NCBI GenBank assembly: GCA_928722015.1
Contig: CAKMWI010000003.1
Span: forward strand, 1-64,000
DNA: 64,000 bases
Reading direction: 5' to 3'
From: Candidatus Gastranaerophilales bacterium
GTDB lineage: Bacteria > Cyanobacteriota > Vampirovibrionia > Gastranaerophilales > Gastranaerophilaceae
The stretch's first letter is position 1; the number at the start of each line of letters is the position of its first letter. Positions 44,432 to 53,133 of this stretch are shown one piece after another. The translations under genes were made by a program, and so were the position numbers. The notes beneath the pieces were generated by a model that saw only the letters and a program-made list of their open reading frames with translations, was not told the DNA's origin and ran no database searches.

Positions 44432-46213
44432 TTAAGTCAAATAAGTATCATCACCAAGCCGTCCGGTGTTATTATCATCACCCATTTGAATAATATCAAT
44501 ATTATTTATATCATCTGTGAGTTTTCGAATTACTTCTTTAGCATTTTTTTCTAACTCTTCTTTTGTAATTTTACCATCAGAAGAAATTGTATCTAAAGAA
44601 GTAAAACTATTATTTATCAATTCCTGAACTTGTGCTCTATTACCATCATTTACCGTAAAACCAACAGATGAAAGCATTGTATTTATGAAATTATTATATT
44701 CATCTTTGTCAATTTGTCCATCTTTGTTAATCACATCAGAACTTGACAATATAGTATTAATATCTTCACTGTCTGTTGTTGCAAGCATAGCATTGGCATT
44801 TCTGGTAGCTTCAGCTAAAACAGTTCCATCTTTTGTTCGTACCTCTATAGAACCGTCTTTTGCATAACCAATATCATAATCTGTAAATACTGCTTGTAAT
44901 TGTTGTCTCAAGTTTTTTGCGGCTGTAGTTGGAGCTTTTGCTTCCACTACAACTTCTGCCAGCTCTCCGCCATCTATTACATCGGTTGTAACATTAGATG
45001 CTTTAAGAGTTGCATTAGCTTGTTCTGTTAAATCAGCTAAAAGAGTGCCATCTTTTGCTCGTACCTCTATAGAACCGTCTTTTGCATAACCAACTTCATA
45101 ATTATTACCTAAAGATGCTTGTAATTGTTGTCTCAATGTTTTTGCGGCTGTAGTTGGAGCTTTTGCTTCCACTACAACTTCTGCCAGCTCTCCGCCATCT
45201 ATTACACCAGATTGATCTGTTACCATAGCAAACATATTTTCTGGGATTGCTTCACCTTTAGAATTTGTAAACTTCGTAGTTACATTTCCTGCAGAATCAG
45301 TTATTTCCGCTTTAACATTACCCTTATCATCATAAGCAAATCTGGTAATTTGCTTTAATACCGGATTTTGAGCATCTGTTATTTGTTCAGACGGTTTACC
45401 ATTTTTCATATCTTCTTCGGAAGCAAACTTACTCTCAACAACATGCCCGCCTTTTTGGGTTGTAACAGTAATAGCTGTCAATGGAGCATCATCCGCAATT
45501 CCATCATAGGTTCTTGTTATTTGTTTGCCATCAACGGTTTCATAATCAGTTCTAATTTCTTTTCCGTCATCTGTTAACTGAATTGTTCTTGTCAAAACGC
45601 CGTCTGCATTTCTCATAACAGTTGTATTGCCATCCGGCAATTGAACTATTGATGTTCCATCAGCATTTACTATTGCCACCGGGGTATCGCTACCAGCATT
45701 GTAAAATCTTGTTTGGCCATCTTTAGTTTGAACTTCTCTTGAACCATCACTATATCTGATTTCTTTAGATCCATCCTGAAGAGCATATTCCGTACCATTA
45801 GTTTTTTTAGTAGCTATATAATTGTCAGCAGGATTATCTTTAAATAGATGGGTTGTAACATCACCATTAACTTCTTGATAAGTGTTGCCTTGTGCAAAGG
45901 CTATCTGCTGGTCTGTAAGACGATTTAATGCCTCGAAAGCATTACTATCCTTACCAAATAATTTGCTAAGTTCCCGTTTCGAAATAGTACCATTACCGGC
46001 AAGAGATTGAAGATTATTTCGCATAACTAAGGCTTCTTTGTTATCAATAACCCCATTGCCATCTTTATCATACTTTTCAAATAAGACTTCGTTCCCTTTT
46101 GTTTTTTGAAGACCTTCCAAATTTTTTAAATCAATCGATTTACCATCTTTACCTTTGAGTTTCAGTGTTGAATACTGTGTTGCCGGTTTCGGCTGATTTA
46201 CTCCATCTACCAT
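44432..46213 (-). CDS. EF-hand protein with duplicated 75-residue module
   Basis: 593 residues, no signal peptide seen. A canonical calcium loop lies at residues 49-60 (DKDGNGVIDNKE); EF-like loops recur near 493-505 (NKDGQIDKDE) and 541-553 (SSDGKITKEE). Residues about 140-310 contain short D-G-rich repeats (DGSKEIRYSDGSREVQTKDG, NADGTSIVQLPDG) resembling RHS-type strands. Residues 337-411 and 412-486 are a tandem duplication beginning VIDGGELAEVVVEAKAPTTA. It may be a cell-surface or secreted protein using a non-classical route. Own terminator. Function unknown. Confidence 0.8.
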   Translation of the reverse strand: MVDGVNQPKPATQYSTLKLKGKDGKSIDLKNLEGLQKTKGNEVLFEKYDKDGNGVIDNKEALVMRNNLQSLAGNGTISKRELSKLFGKDSNAFEALNRLTDQQIAFAQGNTYQEVNGDVTTHLFKDNPADNYIATKKTNGTEYALQDGSKEIRYSDGSREVQTKDGQTRFYNAGSDTPVAIVNADGTSIVQLPDGNTTVMRNADGVLTRTIQLTDDGKEIRTDYETVDGKQITRTYDGIADDAPLTAITVTTQKGGHVVESKFASEEDMKNGKPSEQITDAQNPVLKQITRFAYDDKGNVKAEITDSAGNVTTKFTNSKGEAIPENMFAMVTDQSGVIDGGELAEVVVEAKAPTTAAKTLRQQLQASLGNNYEVGYAKDGSIEVRAKDGTLLADLTEQANATLKASNVTTDVIDGGELAEVVVEAKAPTTAAKNLRQQLQAVFTDYDIGYAKDGSIEVRTKDGTVLAEATRNANAMLATTDSEDINTILSSSDVINKDGQIDKDEYNNFINTMLSSVGFTVNDGNRAQVQELINNSFTSLDTISSDGKITKEELEKNAKEVIRKLTDDINNIDIIQMGDDNNTGRLGDDTYLT

Positions 46214-46318
46214 TTACATATCTCCTATATTTCTAAATAGTTTTTATAGAAAGTAAATCGGTTAATCTTTATCCAAACTTTAATAATAAAAATTTTTTTT
46301 AACAATTATTAACAAAAA

Positions 46319-46636
46319 CTAAGACGCTTTACCTAATACATGAATATGTAAATGCATAACTTCTTGTCCTGCTTCTTTTCCTGTATTTATTTGAACTTTA
46401 TATGCATTAAGACCAGATTTTTCTGCAGCATCCTTAACTGATTGCATAAGCTCAGCCATCAAGGTTTTATCATTAAGTTCAATCAATGATGGTATATGCT
46501 TTTTAGGACACACTAAAAGATGAACAGGCGCTTTTGGATTTATATCTTTAAAAACAACAGTATTTTCTGTTTCATGAACAAACTCCGTTCCAAAATCCCC
46601 ATTTATAATTTTACAAAAAATACAATCTTCACTCAT
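46319..46636 (-). CDS. HIT-family hydrolase
   Basis: 105 residues from ATG 46636, chosen because GGAGG lies seven bases upstream and the start MSEDCIFCKIINGDF is the family norm. HLHIHVLG is the histidine triad that forms the nucleotidyl-His intermediate; DINPKAPVHLLVCPKKHIPS is the usual middle. Likely a purine nucleoside phosphoramidase of the HinT type. CIFC may bind zinc. Confidence 0.93.
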   Translation of the reverse strand: MSEDCIFCKIINGDFGTEFVHETENTVVFKDINPKAPVHLLVCPKKHIPSLIELNDKTLMAELMQSVKDAAEKSGLNAYKVQINTGKEAGQEVMHLHIHVLGKAS

Positions 46637-46705
46637 ACTCATCCTCCATACAAGATAATATAGCATTTTAAAATATTAAAATCAAACATTTAACATACTG
46701 CATCA

Positions 46706-47998
46706 TTACCACCACCAACCATAGTATCCCCGGTGGTAATAATACGGTCTGGACATATAATAAAAATGTTGTCGCTCAAGATTATTTCTAACCTGTTGTT
46801 CATATAACAATTGTTGTTGGATTATATTATTTCTTTGTTGTTCTTCTATAATTGCTTTTTGAGCTTCTAATTGTTTTTGTTGATAATATTCGTTTTGTTT
46901 AAGTTGAATATAATTATTAAAATCCTGATTCAGAGAATTAAAAGCATTGGTTAATTGAACACCTTTATAACGTGAAAAATATAAATTTGCATTTTTAAAA
47001 AACTCATCCTGCTTTGTAGATATTTCAACAGCTTCTATATTTTTAGGCAGTTGTCTCACAATTTCAGACCATTGAGGAATTTTTACAAATTGACTCATTC
47101 CAGCCGCTTTTTTATTTAATTTAGCCTGTTCCAATTCTGATATAATTTTATTGACTTCTAAAATTTCCTCATCTACAGATGTTAATCCTCTTGCTTTATA
47201 AGCATAAGATAACTTAGCAGAATTATCAGACGTTGTTTTTATAACTTTTAATAAATTTGAATAACTGTAAATTTCATTCAATAGTTCATGGGCATACTTA
47301 TTTGCTTCTGACTTATTATGTAAAACATAATAACAAGCATAAAGAGTTTCTTTATTATGATAATCAAGTACTTTTAATTTTTTTAAATAGTTTATAGCGG
47401 TATAATAACTACCGGTATAGTAATAACAGTCAGCAATTGCAGAAATAATTGATTCATCTTGAACAGGCTCTAACTTTTTAAAATAACTGAGAGCAGTCGC
47501 ATATTGTGAATTATAAAAATACAAAACTGCAAGGTTATAATCTAAAGAATTTTGCTCCAGTACCTGATATTTTTTATTCATTTCGTTTACTTTTACAAGT
47601 ACAGGTAACGCTTTCTTATAATCATTCTTTGAGTGATAATAATCGTAATATTGAATATAGGCAGGGAAAAAGTCAGGATATTTTGAAAAAACTTCACCCC
47701 ACTTTTCTTCTAATATAAGCTTTTGAATTTTTTTTACAAGTTTATAATTCTTTTTTTCCTCTTTTGTGAGTGTTTTAAGGAAATTTTTTTCTGAATCCCT
47801 GCTTAAATTATTAAACCCCGCTTTTATATTCTTAGAATCAATTTGATAAAATCGTAAAAAAGAATCCTTGGATATATTTTTCTGAATATTAACACTGTAT
47901 CCGCCGGAAACAAAAGAAGCCGCAGTAAATACTTCACCATAAACATAATTATTTGAAAAAATAATAAGTATAAACAAACCGGTTAAAATCTTTTTCAT
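46706..47998 (-). CDS. Exported TPR-like protein with aromatic tail
   Basis: 430 residues. A signal peptide (MKKILTGLFILIIFSNNYVY) precedes helical repeats of the TPR kind between about 100 and 250 (FPAYIQYYDYYHSKNDYKKA, SLDYNLAVLYFYNSQYATAL, SAIADCYYYTGSYYTAINYL). A Gln/Asn-rich coiled coil follows (about 360-410), and the protein ends in RPYYYHRGYYGWWW. The terminal aromatic run resembles neither a sortase signal nor a classical outer-membrane beta-signal. Probably periplasmic or outer-membrane associated. Confidence 0.72.
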   Translation of the reverse strand: MKKILTGLFILIIFSNNYVYGEVFTAASFVSGGYSVNIQKNISKDSFLRFYQIDSKNIKAGFNNLSRDSEKNFLKTLTKEEKKNYKLVKKIQKLILEEKWGEVFSKYPDFFPAYIQYYDYYHSKNDYKKALPVLVKVNEMNKKYQVLEQNSLDYNLAVLYFYNSQYATALSYFKKLEPVQDESIISAIADCYYYTGSYYTAINYLKKLKVLDYHNKETLYACYYVLHNKSEANKYAHELLNEIYSYSNLLKVIKTTSDNSAKLSYAYKARGLTSVDEEILEVNKIISELEQAKLNKKAAGMSQFVKIPQWSEIVRQLPKNIEAVEISTKQDEFFKNANLYFSRYKGVQLTNAFNSLNQDFNNYIQLKQNEYYQQKQLEAQKAIIEEQQRNNIIQQQLLYEQQVRNNLERQHFYYMSRPYYYHRGYYGWWW

Positions 47999-48067
47999 TC
48001 ATTTATCCTTTTTATCTAATTTAAAATGTTAAAACTACTAACCTTATATTTATACAACGAAATATAA

Positions 48068-48098
48068 ACGACCATGTTCAAAAAATAAACATGGTCGT
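48068..48098 (-). terminator. Hairpin downstream of fabF
   Basis: ACGACCATGTT and AACATGGTCGT form an 11-bp stem with a nine-base loop 30 bases past the fabF stop. The T-run is weak. Confidence 0.6.
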
Positions 48099-48127
48099 AT
48101 TAATATTGTAACAAATATATATATTCA

Positions 48128-49378
48128 TTAGACTTCTTTAAAAATCAATGACGCATTTTGTCCACCAAACCCGAATGAATTAGATAAAGCTGTATGTAAT
48201 TCAGCTTTAACCGGTTTATATGGTACATAATTCAAATCAGCAACTTCTTCATCTTGATTATCAAGATTGATTGTTGGAGGAACAATATCATCATTAAGAG
48301 CTTTAACACAAACAATAGCTTCTGCAGCGCCTGTTGCACCAAGCATATGCCCATGCATACTCTTTGTTGATGTTACAAACAAGTTAGGATTTGTTTTTTT
48401 GTCTCCAAAGACTTTAGCAACAGCATTAGATTCTGCTTTATCACCCAATCCTGTACTTGTACCATGCGTATTAATATATTGAATATCAGAAGGTTTTAAA
48501 CCTGCATCTTTCAATGCAAATTCCATTGCCTTAATAGCACCGGCACCATCAGGAGCTGGAGCAACAACATCATAAGCATCGGCAGTTTGACCATAACCTA
48601 CAATTTCAGCATATATTTTTGCACCACGCTTTTTAGCATGTTCATATTCTTCCAAAATAAGAACAGCAGCCCCCTCTGACATAACAAAACCATCTCTGTC
48701 TTTATCATAAGGACGTGAAGCTCTTTGAGGTTCATCATTACGTTTTGAAAGTGTTCTTGCCGCAGAAAATGCACCAACACCAACATCACATATTGTAGCT
48801 TCTGTACCACCTGCTACCATGATATCAGCATCACCATACTGAATTGAACGGAATGCATCACCAATTGAATGAGAACCTGTTGCGCAAGCTGATACAACAA
48901 CTTTATTTACACCCTTAAAACCATATTTCATTGAAATATTTCCTGAAGGCATATTCACAATCATCATTGGCACTGTAAATGGAGAACATTTATTAGGCCC
49001 TTTTTCAATAATTCTCTTGTGATTTTCTTCAAAAGTTTTGAATCCTCCCGCAGCAGAACTTACAATAACCCCGACTCTATATGGATCAATATCGTTAAGT
49101 TCTTCCAATTTGGCATCTTTTATTGCTTCATCAGCCGCAACCATTGCAAACTGAATAAATCTATCCATTTTTTTTGCAGCTTTTGGTTCCATATAATCTT
49201 CAGGATTGAAATTTTTCACTTCTCCGGAAATCTTTACAACATGTTTGCTGATATCAATTGCTTCAGAAGTTGATATACCACTTTTTCCGGCTTTTAAACT
49301 TTCCCAGAACTTGTCAACACCGACACCATAAGGAGTAACAGCTCCCAGTCCTGTAATTACTACTCTTCTTTTATCCAT
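48128..49378 (-). CDS. fabF: Beta-ketoacyl-ACP synthase II
   Basis: 416 residues. Elongating condensing enzyme of fatty acid synthesis. Catalytic Cys in VSACATGSHSIGDAF, the two His in INTHGTSTGLGDKAES and KSMHGHMLGATGAAEA, and the end NSFGFGGQNASLIFK. It lies about 110 bases downstream of acpP, the usual acpP-fabF pairing. fabH is absent from the window. Confidence 0.97.
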   Translation of the reverse strand: MDKRRVVITGLGAVTPYGVGVDKFWESLKAGKSGISTSEAIDISKHVVKISGEVKNFNPEDYMEPKAAKKMDRFIQFAMVAADEAIKDAKLEELNDIDPYRVGVIVSSAAGGFKTFEENHKRIIEKGPNKCSPFTVPMMIVNMPSGNISMKYGFKGVNKVVVSACATGSHSIGDAFRSIQYGDADIMVAGGTEATICDVGVGAFSAARTLSKRNDEPQRASRPYDKDRDGFVMSEGAAVLILEEYEHAKKRGAKIYAEIVGYGQTADAYDVVAPAPDGAGAIKAMEFALKDAGLKPSDIQYINTHGTSTGLGDKAESNAVAKVFGDKKTNPNLFVTSTKSMHGHMLGATGAAEAIVCVKALNDDIVPPTINLDNQDEEVADLNYVPYKPVKAELHTALSNSFGFGGQNASLIFKEV

Positions 49379-49488
49379 TTAAGATATCCCCTTTAATAAT
49401 AAATAATGCGAGAATGAAATGAAAACATCTCACCCTCGCAAATATAAAAATCCAGTTTGAATAATTCAAAATTCAATTAGTGAGATAA

Positions 49489-49725
49489 TTACTTACCTAA
49501 TTTGCTATCGATGTAAGAAACTGCATCTTGAACTGTTTGAATTTTTTCTGCGTCTTCATCAGGAATTTCGCATTTGAATTCTTCTTCTAAAGCCATAACT
49601 AATTCAACTGTGTCTAATGAATCAGCACCTAAATCATCTGTAAAACGAGCTTCAGGTGTAACTAATTTTTCGTCAACACTTAATTGATCTACTACAACTT
49701 TTTTTACTGTGTCTAATGTACTCAT
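49489..49725 (-). CDS. acpP: Acyl carrier protein
   Basis: 78 residues, acidic. The phosphopantetheine site is DDLGADSLDTVELVMALEE (Ser in DSL). It carries the growing acyl chain for all Fab enzymes and for PlsC-type transfer. AAAGAGGAAAAG precedes the start. A terminator after fabG separates it from the upstream genes, so it likely has its own promoter. Confidence 0.97.
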   Translation of the reverse strand: MSTLDTVKKVVVDQLSVDEKLVTPEARFTDDLGADSLDTVELVMALEEEFKCEIPDEDAEKIQTVQDAVSYIDSKLGK

Positions 49726-49881
49726 CTTCTTTTCCTCTTTATTATTTGTGTATTACTAAATACTTTTCTTGCTACATTATAAACTGCTGAATCCTTTTTT
49801 GCAAGAAATTTACAAAAGCTGCTACCTTTTGTTAAAAAACTTTACTTTATAAGCTAAATAAACATTTGAGAACTTTCTCGT

Positions 49882-49910
49882 TTTTACCGTGTCATAAGAA
49901 CACAGTAAAA
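49882..49910. promoter_or_regulatory. Inverted repeat upstream of acpP
   Basis: TTTTACCGTGT and ACACAGTAAAA pair over 10 of 11 positions around a seven-base gap. It lies between the fabG terminator and acpP, a place where a fatty-acid regulator could bind; no known operator is matched. Confidence 0.35.
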
Positions 49911-49912
49911 GT

Positions 49913-49948
49913 AAAAAAAGAAGTCTAAATAGACTTCTCTTTTTTTTA
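49913..49948 (-). terminator. Terminator of fabG
   Basis: GAAGTCTA and TAGACTTC form a stem with two loop bases, flanked by A- and T-runs that extend the pairing and provide a T-tract on either strand. Confidence 0.85.
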
Positions 49949-49968
49949 ATCATAATGGTCTGCTAAAA

Positions 49969-50700
49969 CTAAATAATCATTCCGCCATCTACTTCCAAAA
50001 CCTGACCTGTAATATAATCAGTTTCTAAAGCTAAGAATCTTACAGCAGCAGCTATATCTTCAGCTTTACCCATTCTTCTTAACGCAATCGCTTTTAAGTA
50101 TTCATCAATATTTGGCAAATCTTTAGTCATGTCAGTTGCAATAAAACCAGGAGCAACAGCATTAACTCTGATTCCACGAGAACCCACTTCTTTTGCTAAA
50201 GATTTTGTAAAACCAATTAAACCGGCTTTCGCTGCTGAATAATTCGCTTGACCCGCATTACCATAAACACCTACAACAGATGACATATTGATAATAGCTC
50301 CGCTTCTTTGTTTCATCATAAGCTTTACAACCGGTTTTGAAACATAGAATGCACTACTCAAATTGGTATTAATAACAGCATTCCATTTATCAGCATCCAT
50401 TCTAATGAACAAATCATCACGAGTTATGCCCGCATTATTAAGTAAAATATCTATTCTTCCGTATTTTTCAATAATTTTAGCAATATTTTCATCTACTTCC
50501 TGTTGATTTGATACGTCAAATTTATAACATTCAGAATTTGAACCTAGAACTTTTAATTCTTCAACTGTTTTTTCTGCAGCTTCTGAATTTCCAGCATAAT
50601 TTATAACAACATCACAACCTGCTTTTGCTAATTCTAAAGCACAAGCCTTTCCAATGCCGCGAGAGCCACCCGTTACTAATGCTACTTTTTTGTCCGTCAT
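49969..50700 (-). CDS. fabG: 3-oxoacyl-ACP reductase
   Basis: 243 residues. NADPH-dependent SDR enzyme reducing beta-ketoacyl-ACP. VTGGSRGIGKACALELA binds the cofactor; NNAGITRDDLFIRM is the FabG-typical NAG block; the catalytic Ser, Tyr and Lys are in INMSSVVGVYGNAGQANYSAAKAG; VAPGFIATDMT and the ending TGQVLEVDGGM follow. It belongs to the fabD-x-fabG run. Confidence 0.96.
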   Translation of the reverse strand: MTDKKVALVTGGSRGIGKACALELAKAGCDVVINYAGNSEAAEKTVEELKVLGSNSECYKFDVSNQQEVDENIAKIIEKYGRIDILLNNAGITRDDLFIRMDADKWNAVINTNLSSAFYVSKPVVKLMMKQRSGAIINMSSVVGVYGNAGQANYSAAKAGLIGFTKSLAKEVGSRGIRVNAVAPGFIATDMTKDLPNIDEYLKAIALRRMGKAEDIAAAVRFLALETDYITGQVLEVDGGMII

Positions 50701-50757
50701 AGTTATATTCTCCTTATTTTGTAATATTTGTTATCTTAAGTTTATCAATTTATATTA

Positions 50758-51186
50758 TTATTGCTCCACACAATACTTAGCAATTATTTCGTCAAATTTT
50801 GCACTTTCCTGACCTGCATTTATCATTTTGATTGATTCATCAACAAACCCTGATAATTCTTCTGCCGGAATTTTGCATGACATGGTCATTTTAGAACCAA
50901 CCGTTTTGCTATATTCACACATTCCATCTTTCATTCCGGAAACCTTTGCTGTTCCAAGAGTTGTTAATGTAGCCGGAGTACAATTTCTAACATAAGTATC
51001 ATAAAATCCAAGTTCTTTTTGTTTTAATGTTTCCAACTGTTGTAATAAATTAGCCCTGAGCTTTGCATTGTTTTCTTTCATATTTTTTTCCCACTGAGGA
51101 AGATTTGCAGAATTATTTGCAAAAGTACAGGTACAAACTCCGAAAAATAATATTAATAGTACAAGACAATTAATTATTTTTCTCAT
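50758..51186 (-). CDS. Small exported protein inside the fab cluster
   Basis: 142 residues with a signal peptide (MRKIINCLVLLILFFGVCTC, cleaved after about 24). The mature part has a helical Lys/Asn/Leu segment (WEKNMKENNAKLRANLLQQL) and four Cys (VRNC, GMCEY, MSCKIP, YCVEQ) that could form two disulfides. It lies between fabD (12 bases) and fabG (57 bases) on the same strand. A periplasmic protein in a cytoplasmic fatty-acid operon is odd; function unknown. Confidence 0.7.
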   Translation of the reverse strand: MRKIINCLVLLILFFGVCTCTFANNSANLPQWEKNMKENNAKLRANLLQQLETLKQKELGFYDTYVRNCTPATLTTLGTAKVSGMKDGMCEYSKTVGSKMTMSCKIPAEELSGFVDESIKMINAGQESAKFDEIIAKYCVEQ

Positions 51187-51197
51187 TAATATAATCC

Positions 51198-52145
51198 TTA
51201 TGCTAGAGCCATTTCTTCTTTTAAAGAACTAATTGTTGATTCCAGAGATTCTTTATCGAAAATATTATATGTTTTTACATTTGAATCTATTTTTTTATTT
51301 AAACCGGCAAGAACTTTACCCGGACCTATTTCAATAAATGTATCAACTCCATCTTTTATCATATTTTCAATAGTTTGCGTCCAATGAACTGAAGAATAAA
51401 TTTGGCGTGGCATTTTATTCTTAAATTCTTCTGAATCAATAGTTGATTTAGCATCAACATTTGTATAAACAGGAACAGTTGCATTATTTATATCTAACTC
51501 AGATACAAATGAAGCAAACTCATGACCGGCTTTTTCCATAAATTTAGAATGAAAAGCTCCAGAAACAGCTAAAGGAACAACTCTACGAGCTCCTGCTGCA
51601 GATAATATTTCTCCTGCTTTCTTAACAGCTTCACTATCTCCAGTAATAACAACCTGTGCAGGTGAATTATAATTTGCAACATCTACATAGCCAATATTTG
51701 AAGCTTCTTTTAGTGCATTTTCAATACTACCTTCAGGTGCATTTAAAATAGCAGCCATAGCACCACCTTTTGTTGCACCCATTAAATCAGCTCTCTGTTG
51801 AATAGCTTTTAATGTAGTTTCCAGATTCATTACTCCTGAACAATACATAGCACAATATTCACCCAAACTATGTCCGGCGCTGCAATAAGGTTTAATATCA
51901 AATTGTGATTTTAAAGCTTCTAATGCAGCAATTGACATTGTAACTATACAAGGTTGAGTATTAACAGTCTGTTTTAAATCATCTTCCGGTCCTTCAAAAC
52001 AAATTTTTGTAATACTTTTCCCTAATACTTTATCTGCGGTATCAAAAACTTCTTTTGCAGCATCAAAATTATCATACAAATCTTTTCCCATTCCAACAGA
52101 TTGAGAACCTTGTCCAGGAAACAAAAATGCTATTTTCTTTGTCAT
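51198..52145 (-). CDS. fabD: Malonyl-CoA:ACP transacylase
   Basis: 315 residues. It loads malonate onto ACP. FLFPGQGSQSVGMGKDLYD is the N-terminal motif; the catalytic Ser is in GHSLGEYCAMYCSG, the Arg in QQRADLMG and the His in SGAFHSKFM. Divergent from thiE across about 180 AT-rich bases. Confidence 0.96.
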   Translation of the reverse strand: MTKKIAFLFPGQGSQSVGMGKDLYDNFDAAKEVFDTADKVLGKSITKICFEGPEDDLKQTVNTQPCIVTMSIAALEALKSQFDIKPYCSAGHSLGEYCAMYCSGVMNLETTLKAIQQRADLMGATKGGAMAAILNAPEGSIENALKEASNIGYVDVANYNSPAQVVITGDSEAVKKAGEILSAAGARRVVPLAVSGAFHSKFMEKAGHEFASFVSELDINNATVPVYTNVDAKSTIDSEEFKNKMPRQIYSSVHWTQTIENMIKDGVDTFIEIGPGKVLAGLNKKIDSNVKTYNIFDKESLESTISSLKEEMALA

Positions 52146-52323
52146 AATAAAACTCCCTTATTCTGTAATTCGTCTAAATAGATTATATAATAAATACTTG
52201 AAATGTAAACAATAGGCACTTTTTAAACAGTAAAAAATACACAATAACTATTATCAGATAACCTTATACTCTACTAAATAAGATTTATTTTCATGTTACA
52301 ATTATTTTAAAAAGGTTGTATCT

Positions 52324-52977
52324 ATGTGGGATAAGTTAAAAGAACAATTTAATCTATTAAAACTTGAAAAGAAAAAACTGTTTTTAATTACAAATTCTGA
52401 TAAATTTATTTCAAAAGACGAATTTTTAGATGCAATTGCTTCAAGTTTGCAAGGCGGAGTCGAAATAATACTATTCAGAGAAAAAATTATTCCTGATAAC
52501 GTAAGAGTTGAATTAGGACATAAAATCAGAACATTATGTGATGAATATGGTGCAACATTTATAGTCAATGACAGAGCAGATATTGCACATATTGTAGAGG
52601 CCGATGGTGTCCATTTAGGTGCTGAAGATATAAGTATTTCTGAAGCAAGAGAAATTCTTGGAACAAATTCAATAATTGGAAAATCATGCAAAACTCCTGA
52701 TGAAATTATTGATGCAATGAATGAAGGAGCTGACTATGCAACTTTCGGACCGATATATACAACGCCGTCAAAAATAAATGAATCTGTCGACATGGATGAT
52801 ATACGATGGATAAAAAATAACATAGATATTCCTGTATTTATAACAGGAGATATAACGAATGAAAATATTAACGAAATAACTCAGGCAGGAGTTGATAAAA
52901 TCGCATTAACTGACGCTATTATGTATTCAAGAATTCCTGAACATAGTGCAAGAAAAATATTAAAATATTTACCTTAA
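52324..52977 (+). CDS. thiE: Thiamine-phosphate synthase
   Basis: 217 residues. It couples HMP-PP and HET-P to ThMP. LFLITNSDKF starts the TIM barrel; IIFREK-like ILFREKIIP, FIVNDRADIAHIVEADGVHL, GKSCKTPDEI and YATFGPIYTTPSK are the substrate-binding loops; IPVFITGDITNENINEI replaces the more common VAIGGI loop, a small deviation. Standalone; no TPP riboswitch upstream. thiL is 10 kb away. Confidence 0.9.
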   Translation: MWDKLKEQFNLLKLEKKKLFLITNSDKFISKDEFLDAIASSLQGGVEIILFREKIIPDNVRVELGHKIRTLCDEYGATFIVNDRADIAHIVEADGVHLGAEDISISEAREILGTNSIIGKSCKTPDEIIDAMNEGADYATFGPIYTTPSKINESVDMDDIRWIKNNIDIPVFITGDITNENINEITQAGVDKIALTDAIMYSRIPEHSARKILKYLP

Positions 52978-53133
52978 TGCTTATTCCCTATTATAAACTA
53001 TATAAATAAAAATATTCCTGTATTGAGATAAAATGAAAAATTTTTCATTTTTATCTGCAAAAAATATTTGATATTTTCAAATTATAATATAAAACACCTT
53101 TGACAATAGTTTTTGAAGCCATATAATCATAAT

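Noticed and set aside
52146..52323. Possible TPP riboswitch upstream of thiE
   Set aside because: No CTGAGA-type conserved core or suitable stems were found.
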